64,000 bases of DNA from Irpex lacteus (GCA_001986395.2 MQVO02000039.1:1-64000); one strand, 5' to 3'. Numbered from the stretch's first letter, positions 13,355-24,395 are shown. Translations and numbers: made by a program. The notes: generated by a model from the sequence alone, not told the origin.

Positions 13355-14058
13355 AGCTCAGCTCACCACAACACAAATCTGATGCATTGCTTGAGGAATA
13401 ACATTGAAAAGTCATGGATTATAAGTACATACTACTGAGTGGCCATAAAATACTCTCTTGAATGCTGGATCAAATGGCTTGGAGTGCCATCAGAAGTTCA
13501 GATCTGCATACTTAGCAGCAGATCCCAGACCCCGCTGTGCAGTGCGGAATATTGCCTGGTTCACACCAAAAAATGAAAATTCATTGCTTCAATTTTGATA
13601 ACACAGCCCTCAATATTTCAAAGTTACCCGAGTGCACTCTAATACACTAAGGGCATTCTCGAATTTGATCGGCAAGTTCATACCAAGACAAAGGGATGTC
13701 CTCCTCCTCCCCTTGGTACCAAGAAATGCGATCGCAGAGCCGTTGCCAAAAAACACAATTTTTGCCCTCTACACATGCAGGGCAAACACCACCTTGCCCA
13801 GCACGCGTTGTTGCTTTGTCAGGGTGATATCTTGGCTGATGACATCTAGCATACCTCATAAACACTACCAAACAACTCGGCTCTTTGACCACGCATTGCA
13901 ACACATCGCGGAGCCGTTGCTAAAGACACAATCCTTCCTAGCCTAGCAATGCCTAGCCTACCCCATAACCTAAGCCAAAGACACAATCCTTCCTAGCCTA
14001 GCAATGCCTAGCCTACCCCATAACCTAGCCTAGCAATGCCTAGCCTACCCCATAACCC
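13355..14058. repeat. Module R, copy 1, with T tail and short tail repeats
   Basis: The module runs from agctcagctcaccacaacac through a stretch with ggatgtcctcctcctcccc and ggtaccaagaaatgcgatcg to a T tail at about 13830-13970. Two further truncated T ends follow (cctagcaatgcctagcctac repeated near 14005 and 14035). It is repeated almost exactly from 19985, 25533 and 32272. No coding sequence or splice pattern is recognisable. In copy 1 an extra A (aaaaaacacaa near 13750) changes short open frames relative to the other copies, so those frames are unlikely to be used. Confidence 0.75.
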
Positions 14059-15366
14059 CTGTCGGTCAGTTTATTATTCCAACCCTCTACTCCGGCCTGC
14101 ATTCAATATTGACGCATCACTCAGAGTGGGACATCAGTCATCCTGCGCCTGGCGTCAGAAACAGACCGTCTATCGCAAGTCTAGTGGCTTCAACAGATCC
14201 GGTGTGCACTAGATACACTGCTCACGTGAGGTGCCAAGAGCCACGTCAGGAAGTAATTGAAGATTTGAAGGGGATGTTGGGGGCAACGTCTCTCTCTATG
14301 ATACCTGGAAGTAACTCTGAATGTGTTATAAAGGACACAATCGAGGATCTCCAAAAATGTTTCAATGGTAACGTTCCCAAGCGGATCATTATTTTCTGTG
14401 ATGGTGTATCTGAGGGTGAGTATCAACGCGTGCTGGACCACAGGATCAGCAAGCAAGTGGAAGGTATGCGTATAAGGGAGATTTTTGTTTGTGTTGCTAA
14501 CAAACGCGCTGGTTGCTAACAAACACGCTGCTGCCCTCTTGGCCATGGATTCTAGACCTCCCTATAAACCACAGATTGTCTTCATTGTGGTCGGTAAAAG
14601 GTAGAATCTCCTCTATTTGTCAAGAGAGGTTTGGATGGACACTCATACCGCATTCGCAGACATCATGTTCGATTTTTTCCTGTGGACCAGTGCGTGACTT
14701 TCTTTGTATTCTTTGCGAGAACGCTAAGGCTGATTGCACTGTTCAGGTCTACTAGCGATGACAAGGGGAATTGTAGACCTGGCCTTGTTGTGGACACTGA
14801 AATTGTGCACTGTCAGTATCAGAGCTTCTACCTCTTGTTGCACGCTGAAATTCTTGGCAGTGTGTCTCATCGACCTAACCAATGAATGTTCGTATTGACA
14901 ACACAGTTTGCATTTACGCCTTAGCATCTCGCCCCAGTCACTATGTGGTTCTGTGCAACGATGGAAAATGGAACGCAGACGAGTATGTAGTTGTTTCGTT
15001 CTTACCAAATGTTGACTGAGCAACTTGTGATCGAAGACTGCAAGCCATGTCTTACGCATTGTGTCACGTCCACTCGGTTTGTGTCAATCTGTGCCCCCGT
15101 TTACTGTAAGTCATCTGTTATCGCACTGCGTAGACTGAACTGAGATGTCGCTGGGTGTATTTGCTGGTTATCTGGATGCCAATGTAAGTTATGTCGCTAC
15201 ATTGCGTCGCCACCCTGACTCAAACCTCCGTTCACAGAAATTATGCACGCACGCCGTAGATCAATTCACGTCTGAGGGTGATGAGGCGCATTACCATGAT
15301 TCAGTCTCAGGTGTCGGCTCGCACGGTGAGACATTCGATCTCAAAGCCTGAAAGAGGCGGCTCAAG
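14059..15366 (+). pseudogene. Argonaute Piwi-domain fragment, copy 1
   Basis: The segment codes for much of a Piwi (RNase H-like) domain. Exon 14125-14463 encodes DISHPAPGV with the first catalytic Asp, then NRPSIASLVAS and RIIIFCDGVSEGEYQRV with the second catalytic Asp (normally RDGVSEG). Later pieces encode PQIVFIVVGKR (to 14600), HHVRFFPVDQ (14660-14689), GNCRPGLVVDTEIVH and FYLLLHAEILG (14747-14859), TSRPSHYVVL (14935-14982) and LQAMSYALCHV (from 15037). Introns are 57-75 nt with GT-AG ends. Defects: no AG acceptor is visible before the KPQIVF exon, and the frame slips near 15071, so TRFVSICAPVY is read in another frame. MID and PAZ are absent. The last piece ends FDLKA and a stop at 15351. 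In the family, Piwi slices target RNA; this copy should not encode an active slicer. Confidence 0.88.
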
Positions 15367-15443
15367 CCCACAAACGCGGCAGTGAGGGAAAGAATGTATT
15401 ATATTCGAAGCATCATAAACCAGCAGCGACGTGTATCTGAGTA
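15367..15443. repeat. Satellite B remnant inside the Argonaute block, copy 1
   Basis: 77 bp from cccacaaacgcggcagtg to gtatctgagta match the right half of satellite monomer B with one main difference (aaacgcgg against aaatgcgg). It lies 15 bp after the Piwi stop and joins gcaggtacgtctgac at the same base where the satellite array itself ends at 13002. Confidence 0.9.
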
Positions 15444-15793
15444 GCAGGTACGTCTGACTTGATTACTACGCATCGTGTATTATGTCTGCTACATATGTAA
15501 CCTGGCTGATTGCTGCTTCCAGTTTGATGTCAATTTGGCCAAAAATCCGAACTCGAAGTTTGGAAAGTTCAGTGTTCAGGTCACCCCAGTTCAAGTAATC
15601 GAAGTAGTTTTCACGGCACGGTCAAGTTCGATGTTGCTTTGTCAGGGCGATATCTTGGCTGATGACATCTAGCATACCTCATAAACACTACCAAACAACT
15701 CGACTCTTTGATCACGCATCGCAACACGTCGCGGAGCCGTTGCCAAAGACACAATCCTTCTTAGCCTAGCAATGCCTAGCCTACCCCATAACC
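15444..15793 (+). pseudogene. Stray Argonaute exon 4 with T tail, copy 2
   Basis: This carries the intron-3 donor, intron and exon 4 (15523-15672) without the upstream exons, followed by a T tail. It matches exon 4 of the full 5'-end copies. A 65-codon frame can be opened from an ATG in the intron, but it is a by-product of the intron being read through. Confidence 0.8.
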
Positions 15794-15800
15794 TAACCTA

Positions 15801-16228
15801 AAACATATGAAGTGAACATATAATATCTTGCTTCCCTATTCATGACATGAGATATTCGTGAGGGTTTCTGGTCTCAGATATCTTTATTCATATTAGCATG
15901 ATATTTCTGTAAGGTGGTTTTATGATTGCATCAATGTGCACTACTGTGTAAGGGATGTTCTCCTCCTCCCCTTGGTACCAAGAAATGCGGTTGCGGAGCC
16001 GTTGCCAAAAACACAATTTTTGCCCTCTACACATGCAGGGCAAACACCACCTTGCCCAGCACGCCTTGTTGCCAAAGTCAGGGCAATATCTTGGCTGATG
16101 ACATCTAGCATACCTCATAAACACTACCAAACAACTCGACTCTTTGACCACGCATCGCAACACATCGCGGAGCTGTTGCCAAAGACACAATCCTTCTTAG
16201 GCTAGCAATGCCTAGCCTACCCCATAAC
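15801..16228. repeat. E element 3' part joined to R-like segment and T tail
   Basis: aaacatatgaagtgaacata to catcaatgtgcactactg is the distal part of element E, whose fuller copies are at 21194, 28733 and 34730. It is followed by ggatgttctcctcctcccc, ggtaccaagaaatgcggttg and a T tail. No gene is seen. Confidence 0.75.
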
Positions 16229-16604
16229 CTAGGTGGCGGTGAGCTCCACTAAACCAACTGTGTTGCCTACTTCTAGCCGTTGTTCTTTCAAATAGACCCC
16301 TATAGTGGGTATATATCCAGATATCTCAGCACATTAGCCCAGATAGCCCAGACAGTTTGGGAGACGGTGACTTGCGTTGAGTCCCAAATGCAACTCCGCG
16401 CTCATGCGTGCGATCAATTTACAAACACGTCGAGCTCTGAGGTAACGGGGCCGGGGACATCGAGGTGCGATTATCTCCCTTCGCCTTTCTCATCCACTAC
16501 AAAGACGCAAGCGGTGTAATCCTTTTTAGTCAACCTGTCCGTCGATATATAGACTCGCTCACTTTCACCTCGAGCAACTTTCTCCAACTCCCTCCTCAGC
16601 AACG
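16229..16604 (+). promoter_or_regulatory. Promoter and 5' leader of truncated Argonaute copy 1
   Basis: The 376 bp from aggtggcggtgagctcc to the start codon are conserved in all five copies. A TATA-like tatata lies at 16546-16551, about 55 bp before the ATG, followed by a pyrimidine-rich leader (ctccaactccctcctcagc) typical of fungal start regions. This is probably the original Argonaute promoter carried along with the first exons. Activity is not shown by the sequence. Confidence 0.55.
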
Positions 16605-17244
16605 ATGTCGTCCGCCACCGCGGGTAACCTTGGTACTCGTGTAGTTGTCTACACAAACAACTTCGCGATCAAGACTCTGCCAAGAATTACATATTACCAA
16701 TACGATTGTAAGTAGCTCAGATGTCTATAGCATCATACCATCAATCGACTCACGCGGTCTTCACTGCATTCTTCAGTAGTGGGTAAGTACATGGATTGTC
16801 AATCTCGGATCTGGCTCACGGAGGCCCTTCATTCACTTGTCTGCTGCAGTCGTAGCACACCAAGTTGATGGAAGTCCTTCTAAGGTCGTGCCGCCTGGCC
16901 CGAAGTGTAGAGAGATCATCGAGCGTATGCAAGATACGCATATCGCCGTCTTCACTCCGCGAGCCATCTCTGATGGGGGCAAGTTACTTTACTGGAGTCA
17001 ACGTATTGAGAGGAAGCAGGTACGTCTGACTTGATTACTACGCATCGTGTATTATGTCTGCTACATATGTAACCTGGCTGATTGCTGCTTCCAGTTTGAT
17101 GTCAATTTGGCCAAAAATCCGAACTCGAAGTTTGGAAAGTTCAGTGTTCAGGTCACCCCAGTTCAAGTAATCGAAGTAGTTTTCACGGCACGGTCAAGTT
17201 CGATGTTGCTTTGTCAGGGCGATATCTTGGCTGATGACATCTAG
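16605..17244 (+). CDS. Truncated Argonaute, N-terminal domain only, copy 1
   Basis: Likely exons are 16605-16707, a possible 6-nt micro-exon 16777-16782, 16850-17019 and 17095-17244. They total 429 nt (142 aa); skipping the micro-exon keeps the frame (140 aa). The protein starts MSSATAGNLGTRVVVYTNNF and carries the Argonaute N-domain signature: NNFAIKTLPRITYYQYD, then RAISDGGKLLYWSQ and FDVNLAKN...KFSVQVTPVQVIEV. Family Argonautes are about 850-1000 aa; this one stops after the N-domain, and its last ~20 codons and TAG come from sequence also found without Argonaute ahead of T tails. All splice sites and the start look intact, so a small protein could be made. It lacks the PAZ, MID and Piwi parts needed for guide binding or slicing. 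Truncated pseudogene or expressed mini-protein are both possible. Confidence 0.8.
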
Positions 17245-17366
17245 CATACCTCATAAACACTACCAAACAACTCGACTCTTTGATCACGCATCGCAACACG
17301 TCGCGGAGCCGTTGCCAAAGACACAATCCTTCTTAGCCTAGCAATGCCTAGCCTACCCCATAACCT
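17245..17366. repeat. T tail after Argonaute copy 1
   Basis: A near-consensus T tail directly follows the stop codon of the truncated Argonaute. It ends cctagcctaccccataacct, where the 150-bp tandem repeat begins. Confidence 0.8.
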
Positions 17367-17760
17367 CTTGACCAATGAGCTTCAACGTGTTGATGCGAAG
17401 GAGCTACTCAAGCCTTGCAGAGTAAAAGCAGAAAATTTGTATCAGGATGAGGTGAATTCTGTCTGTGGCTGTCGCGTGCTCACTTGAGTCAATTCTGCAT
17501 AATGGCAGGCGCTACTCTTGACCAATGAGCTTCAACGTGTTGATGCGAAGGAGCTACTCAAGCCTTGCAGAGTAAAAGCAGAAAATTTGTATCAGGATGA
17601 GGTGAATTCTGTCTGTGGCTGTCGCGTGCTCACTTGAGTCAATTCTGCATAATGGCAGGCGCTACTCTTGACCAATGAGCTTCAACGTGTTGATGCGAAG
17701 GAGCTACTCAAGCCTTGCAGAGTAAAAGCAGAAAATTTGTATCAGGATGAGGTGAATTCT
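17367..17760. repeat. 150-bp tandem repeat, 2.6 copies
   Basis: The unit from cttgaccaatgagcttcaac to ataatggcaggcgctact repeats at 17367, 17517 and 17667 with an exact 150-bp period. The third copy breaks off after gaggtgaattct into another sequence. One frame of the unit reads LTNELQRVDAKELLKPCRVK, which looks like part of an exon, but I do not recognise the family. Confidence 0.85.
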
Positions 17761-18056
17761 TGCTCTATCTGGCAACTCTGTCCTTCCTCGCGGGGGATGC
17801 ACCGATCGCGTGATCCTGCACATGCCGGATGAAAGGATCAAAGGCGGGAAGAACCGGTGCTCTACCTGGCAACTCTGTCCTCCCTCGCGGAAGATGCGCA
17901 GATCGCGTGCTCATCTTGGCTGATAACATCTAGCATACCTCATAAACACTACCAAACAACTCGACTCTGTGATCACGCATCACAACACGTCGCAGAGCCG
18001 TTGCCAAAGACACAATCCTTCTTAGCCTAGCAATGCCTAGCCTACCCCATAACCTA
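17761..18056. repeat. Spacer with two ~45-bp direct repeats and T tail
   Basis: tgctctatctggcaactctg near 17761 recurs as tgctctacctggcaactctg near 17859; both are followed by cctcgcgg and gatcgcgtg. A T tail closes the segment. The same spacer occurs near 22081 and 22527, and an inverted relative lies in module D (20600 and 28140). No gene is recognised. Confidence 0.65.
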
Positions 18057-18848
18057 ACGTTATAGGAACCTCGGTTGACACGTGTGTTTGGGCGCTAATT
18101 ACAAGCTCAAGGTCACCTGAACCCCAAGCCCAACTGAATCCTATGTACTCTTTTCTATAGCATAGTACAACGAGAACTTATGGTACAGACAAGCTTGGGA
18201 ATGGAGAAGATGACTTTTTGACCAGACATCCCAACACGTCGCGGAGCCGTTGCCAAAGACACAATCCTTCTCAGCCTGGCAATGTCTAGCCTACCCCATA
18301 ACTCAGCTCCGTGCGCAACAGCACAGAGGCGTTGAAAGGCATGGCTTCTCATGTTGAGAAGTTGCTTGAGGAGATGTCAGTGTGGCATAGGGATTGGATC
18401 CGGAGGCAGGAGTGCCCCTGCAGTTCAGTGTGAGGAAGAAATAGAGATGGGTTCGCTCTGACTCCTTGCTCAATTTTCGTGTGTTTTGTTTTGTTGTGCA
18501 ATGTCTTCTAATAACAATCTGTTGTTTGGTCCTGATAACACTCAGTGCTGAGTACTAGTGAGTGTGCTTCGGTGTTGACGACTTGGAGACCGTGGAGATG
18601 CCGTTCTATGTGGTATCCATGCGCAATGGTAGTTTTCACGGCACGGTCAAGTTCGATGTTGCTTCGTCAGGGCGATATCTTGGCTGATGACATCTAGCAT
18701 ACCTCATAAACACTACCAAACAACTCGACTCTTTGACCACGCATTGCAACACATCGCGGAGCCGTTGCCAAAGACACAATCCTTCTTAGCCTAGCAATGC
18801 CTAGCCTACCCCATAACCTAACCTAATGCCTAGCCTACCCCATAACCT
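18057..18848. repeat. Module Q copy 1 with T tail
   Basis: The module runs from aacgttataggaacctcgg to ccatgcgcaatg at 18629, then joins the gtagttttcacggcacgg end of Argonaute exon 4 and a T tail. It contains a partial T tail internally (18233-18302). Two stretches look like exons (ALKGMASHVEKLLEEM near 18330; MPFYVVSMRNGSFHG near 18598), but no family is recognised. Copies lie from 22827 and 23603. Confidence 0.7.
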
Positions 18849-19222
18849 AGGTGGCGGTGAGCTCCACTAAACCAACTGTGTTGCCTACTTCTAGCCGTTG
18901 TTCTTTCAAATAGACCCCTATAGTGGGTATATATCCAGATATCTCAGCACATTAGCCCAGATAGCCCAGACAGTTTGGGAGACGGTGACTTGCGTTGAGT
19001 CCCAAATGCAACTCCGCGCTCATGCGTGCGATCAATTTACAAACACGTCGAGCTCTGAGGTAACGGGGCCGGGGACATCGAGGTGCGATTATCTCCCTTC
19101 GCCTTTCTCATCCACTACAAAGACGCAAGCGGTGTAATCCTTTTTAGTCAACCTGTCCGTCGATATATAGACTCGCTCACTTTCACCTCGAGCAACTTTC
19201 TCCAACTCCCTCCTCAGCAACG

Positions 19223-19862
19223 ATGTCGTCCGCCACCGCGGGTAACCTTGGTACTCGTGTAGTTGTCTACACAAACAACTTCGCGATCAAGACTCTGCCA
19301 AGAATTACATATTACCAATACGATTGTAAGTAGCTCAGATGTCTATAGCATCATACCATCAATCGACTCACGCGGTCTTCACTGCATTCTTCAGTAGTGG
19401 GTAAGTACATGGATTGTCAATCTCGGATCTGGCTCACGGAGGCCCTTCATTCACTTGTCTGCTGCAGTCGTAGCACACCAAGTTGATGGAAGTCCTTCTA
19501 AGGTCGTGCCGCCTGGCCCGAAGTGTAGAGAGATCATCGAGCGTATGCAAGATACGCATATCGCCGTCTTCACTCCGCGAGCCATCTCTGATGGGGGCAA
19601 GTTACTTTACTGGAGTCAACGTATTGAGAGGAAGCAGGTACGTCTGACTTGATTACTACGCATCGTGTATTATGTCTGCTACATATGTAACCTGGCTGAT
19701 TGCTGCTTCCAGTTTGATGTCAATTTGGCCAAAAATCCGAACTCGAAGTTTGGAAAGTTCAGTGTTCAGGTCACCCCAGTTCAAGTAATCGAAGTAGTTT
19801 TCACGGCACGGTCAAGTTCGATGTTGCTTTGTCAGGGCGATATCTTGGCTGATGACATCTAG
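19223..19862 (+). CDS. Truncated Argonaute, N-terminal domain only, copy 2
   Basis: Same gene structure as the copy at 16605-17244, with exons at the same offsets, the same promoter from about 18849 and the same stop. No difference was found by eye in the coding exons. A T tail and module R follow. Identity this high means recent duplication or ongoing gene conversion. Confidence 0.8.
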
Positions 19863-19984
19863 CATACCTCATAAACACTACCAAACAACTCGACTCTTTG
19901 ATCACGCATCGCAACACGTCGCGGAGCCGTTGCCAAAGACACAATCCTTCTTAGCCTAGCAATGCCTAGCCTATCCCATAACCT

Positions 19985-20598
19985 AAGCTCAGCTCACCAC
20001 AACACAAATCCGATGCATTGCTTGAGGAATAACATTGAAAAGTCATGGATTATAAGTACATACTACTGAGTGGCCATAAAATACTCTCTTGAATGCTGGA
20101 TCAAATGGCTTGGAGTGCCATCAGAAGTTCAGATCTGCATACTTAGCAGCAGATCCCAGACCCCGCTGTGCAGTGCGGAATATTGCCTGGTTCACACCAA
20201 AAAATGAAAATTCATTGCTTCAATTTTGATAACACAGCCCTCAATATTTCAAAGTTACCCGAGTGCACTCTAATACACTAAGGGCATTCTCGAATTTGAT
20301 CGGCAAGTTCATACCAAGACAAAGGGATGTCCTCCTCCTCCCCTTGGTACCAAGAAATGCGATCGCAGAGCCGTTGCCAAAAACACAATTTTTGCCCTCT
20401 ACACATGCAGGGCAAACACCACCTTGCCCAGCACGCGTTGTTGCTTTGTCAGGGTGATATCTTGGCTGATGACATCTAGCATACCTCATAAACACTACCA
20501 AACAACTCGACTCTTTGATCACGCATCGCAACACGTCGCGGAGCCGTTGCCAAAGACACAATCCTTCTTAGCCTGGCAATGCCTAGCCTATCCCATAA
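19985..20598. repeat. Module R copy 2 with T tail
   Basis: Nearly identical to 13355-14058 up to its T tail. Here it leads into module D instead of the Piwi segment, so the same R sequence has two different right-hand neighbours in the cluster. Confidence 0.75.
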
Positions 20599-21193
20599 CA
20601 CCGGTTCTTCGCGCCTAGCACGCAATCGGCGCTTCCCTCGCGAGGAAGGACAGAGTTTCCAGATAGAGCAATGACTAGGCGAAAGGTGACTTTGTCCAAA
20701 GTTACAGGCAGGGCAACGATCGCCTTGTCTGGCGCTTCTCGTTGCCGAGATGCCGGCGCGATCCGCCGGCTCGCATTTGCGACCAAGCTTAACAGGGACA
20801 CTGGGTGAAGCTTGCGCAGCTGCACTGATCACTGTCTGTACGGCACAATGAAGGGAGTAGAAGAACCGAAAGGGATCACTCCCAAACAACTCGACTCTTT
20901 GACCGTTTGTTGCAACACATTGCGGGGCCGTTGCCGAAGACCCTGTACATCATAACCATACCTCATAACCTAAGCTAACCTGAGTCATTGCGATTCCCCA
21001 ACTTTTGTTTGGGCCATAGCATGGATTGCTTGCCATAGTACGACGAGAACTTATGGTACAGACAAGATTGGGAATGGAGAAGATGACTTTTTGACCAGGC
21101 ATCACAACGCGTCGCGGAGCCGTTGCCAAAGACACAATCCTTCTTAGCCTAGCAATGCCTAGTCTACCCCATAACCATAACTCCATAACCTAA
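20599..21193. repeat. Module D copy 1
   Basis: The module runs from accggttcttcgcgcctagc through cagggcaacgatcgccttgt to a partial T tail and ccataactccataacctaa. It includes the inverse of the tctggcaactctgtcc spacer and the string cccaaacaactcgactcttt. It is repeated with a longer 5' part at 27973-28732. Short open frames exist on both strands but none resembles a known protein. Confidence 0.65.
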
Positions 21194-21837
21194 ATCTAAT
21201 CTCAGAATTTCGATAGCTGAACTGGTTCAGGAGATATTTGAGGAACATTGAATATATTTCGCATTTTTGGATTTTCCCAGGCTTTGATCAGCTTGGTATA
21301 GGGGTAGTAGAGGGGGTATGGCTTAGTAACTTTGGGACAATGATTCTAGTACATATGGCCTGTGTCTGTCAATTGTCTGGGTCACCAGAACATTATCTCA
21401 CCTGGGAAAACATATGAAGTGAACATATAATATCTTGCTTCCCTATTCATGACATGAGATATTCTTGAGGGTTTCTGGTCTCAGATATCTTTATTCATAT
21501 TAGCATGATATTTCTGTAAGGTGGTTTTATGATTGCATCAATGTGCACTACTGTGTAAGGGATGTTCTCCTCCTCCCCTTGGTACCAAGAAATGCGGTTG
21601 CGGAGCCGTTGCCAAAAACACAATTTTTGCCCTCTACACATGCAGGGCAAACACCACCTTGCCCAGCACGCCTTGTTGCCAAAGTCAGGGCAATATCTTG
21701 GCTGATGACATCTAGCATACCTCATAAACACTACCAAACAACTCGACTCTTTGACCACGCATCGCAACACATCGCGGAGCCGTTGCCAAAGACACAATCC
21801 TTCTTAGCCTAGCAATGCCTAGCCTACCCCATAACCT
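21194..21837. repeat. E element copy 2, R-like segment and T tail
   Basis: atctaatctcagaatttcg to catcaatgtgcactactgtg is element E without the CACTG insertion, so it shows the empty site (around 21541) for the transposon at 29085. An R-like segment (ggtaccaagaaatgcggttg) and a T tail follow. Confidence 0.8.
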
Positions 21838-22826
21838 CTTGACCAATGAGCTTCAACGTGTTCATGCGAAGGAGCTACTCAAGCCTTGCAGAGTAAAAGC
21901 AGAAAATTTGTATCAGGATGAGGTGAATTCTGTCTGTGGCTGTCGCGTGCTCACTTGAGTCAATTCTGCATAATGGCAGGCGCTACTCTTGACCAATGAG
22001 CTTCAACGTGTTGATGCGAAGGAGCTACTCAAGCCTTGCAGAGTAAAAGCAGAAAATTTGTATCAGGATGAGGTGAATTCTTGCTCTATCTGGCAACTCT
22101 GTCCTTCCTCGCGGGGGATGCACCGATCGCGTGATCCTGCACATGCCGGATCAAAGGATCAAAGGCGGGAAGAACCGGTGCTCTACCTGGCAACTCTGTC
22201 CTCCCTCGCGGAAGATGCGCAGATCGCGTGCTCATCTTGGCTGATAACATCTGGCATACCTCATAAACACTACCAAACAACTCGACTCTGTGATCACGCA
22301 TCACAACACGTCGCGGAGCCGTTGCCAAAGACACAATCCTTCTTAGCCTAGCAATGCCTAGCCTATCCCATAACCCGTTGCCAAAGACACAATCCTTCTT
22401 AGCCTAGCAATGCCTAGCCTACCCCATAACCTCTTGACCAATGAGCTTCAACGTGTTGATGCGAAGGAGCTACTCAAGCCTTGCAGAGTAAAAGCAGAAA
22501 ATTTGTATCAGGATGAGGTGAATTCTTGCTCTATCTGGCAACTCTGTCCTTCCTCGCGGGGGATGCACCGATCGCGTGATCCTGCACATGCCGGATGAAA
22601 GGATCAAAGGCGGGAAGAACCGGTGCTCTACCTGGCAACTCTGTCCTCCCTCGCAGAAGATGCGCAGATCGCGTGCTCATCTTGGCTGATAACATCTAGC
22701 ATACCTCATAAACACTACCAAACAACTCGACTCTGTGATCACGCATCACAACACGTCGCGGAGCCGTTGCCAAAGACACAATCCTTCTTAGCCTAGCAAT
22801 GCCTAGCCTATCCCATAACCTAACCT
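21838..22826. repeat. 150-bp tandem units, spacers and T tails
   Basis: The 150-bp unit occurs at 21838 and 21988 and again, alone, at 22433. Each run passes into the tctggcaactctgtcc spacer and a T tail (about 22250-22375 and 22695-22820). A short truncated T end is duplicated at 22376-22430. No gene is recognised. Confidence 0.75.
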
Positions 22827-23600
22827 AACGTTATAGGAACCTCGGTTGACACGTGTGTTTGGGCGCTAATTACAAGCTCAAGGTCACCTGAACCCCAAGC
22901 CCAACTGAATCCTATGTACTCTTTTCTATAGCATAGTACAACGAGAACTTATGGTACAGACAAGCTTGGGAATGGAGAAGATGACTTTTTGACCAGACAT
23001 CCCAACACGTCGCGGAGCCGTTGCCAAAGACACAATCCTTCTCAGCCTGGCAATGTCTAGCCTACCCCATAACTCAGCTCCGTGCGCAACAGCACAGAGG
23101 CGTTGAAGGGCATGGCTTCTCATGTTGAGAAGTTGCTTGAGGAGATGTCAGTGTGGCATAGGGATTGGATCCGGAGGCAGGAGTGCCCCTGCAGTTCAGT
23201 GTGAGGAAGAAATAGAGATGGGTTCGCTCTGACTCCTTGCTCAATTTTCGTGTGTTTTGTTTTGTTGTGCAATGTCTTCTAATAACAATCTGTTGTTTGG
23301 TCCTGATAACACTCAGTGCTGAGTACTAGTGAGTGTGCTTCGGTGTTGACGACTTGGAGACCGTGGAGATGCCGTTCTATGTGGTATCCATGCGCAATGG
23401 TAGTTTTCACGGCACGGTCAAGTTCGATGTTGCTTCGTCAGGGCGATATCTTGGCTGATGACATCTAGCATACCTCATAAACACTACCAAACAACTCGAC
23501 TCTTTGACCACGCATTGCAACACATCGCGGAGCCGTTGCCAAAGACACAATCCTTCTTAGCCTAGCAATGCCTAGCCTACCCCATAACCTACCCCATAAC
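22827..23600. repeat. Module Q copy 2 with T tail
   Basis: Nearly identical to 18057-18848, with a few substitutions (gttgaaggg against gttgaaagg). It is directly followed by a third copy, so Q plus T is here a tandem duplication of about 776 bp. Confidence 0.75.
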
Positions 23601-23602
23601 CT

Positions 23603-24395
23603 AACGTTATAGGAACCTCGGTTGACACGTGTGTTTGGGCGCTAATTACAAGCTCAAGGTCACCTGAACCCCAAGCCCAACTGAATTTTATGTACTCTTT
23701 TCTATAGCATAGTACAACGAGAACTTATGGTACAGACAAGCTTGGGAATGGAGAAGATGACTTTTTGACCAGACATCCCAACACGTCGCGGAGCCGTTGC
23801 CAAAGACACAATCCTTCTCAGCCTGGCAATGTCTAGCCTACCCCATAACTCAGCTCCGTGCGCAACAGCACAGAGGCATTGAAGGGCATGGCTTCTCATG
23901 TTGAGAAGTTGCTTGAGGAGATGTCAGTGTGGCATAGGGATTGGATCCGGAGGCAGGAGTGCCCCTGCAGTTCAGTGTGAGGAAGAAATAGAGATGGGTT
24001 CGCTCTGACTCCTTGCTCAATTTTCGTGTGTTTTGTTTTGTTGTGCAATGTCTTCTAATAACAATCTGTTGTTTGGTCCTGATAACACTCAGTGCTGAGT
24101 ACTAGTGAGTGTGCTTCGGTGTTGACGACTTGGAGACCGTGGAGATGCCGTTCTATGTGGTATCCATGCGCAATGGTAGTTTTCACGGCACGGTCAAGTT
24201 CGATGTTGCTTCGTCAGGGCGATATCTTGGCTGATGACATCTAGCATACCTCATAAACACTACCAAACAACTCGACTCTTTGACCACGCATTGCAACACA
24301 TCGCGGAGCCGTTGCCAAAGACACAATCCTTCTTAGGCTAGCAATGCCTAGCCTACCCCATAACCTAACCTAATGCCTAGCCTACCCCATAACCT
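23603..24395. repeat. Module Q copy 3 with T tail
   Basis: Third copy of module Q, ending in the T tail and in cctaatgcctagcctaccc before Argonaute copy 3. It differs from copy 2 at a handful of positions (tgaatttta against tgaatccta, aggcattg against aggcgttg). Confidence 0.75.

Noticed and set aside
17047..17244. 65-codon frame starting MYYVCYICNL, seen nine times
   Set aside because: It starts inside the intron before Argonaute exon 4. The codons after the intron belong to the spliced frame.
18820..18850. Telomeric repeat (cctaacctaa and cccataaccta runs)
   Set aside because: These are degenerate ends of the T tail. No tandem ttaggg/ccctaa array of any length was found.
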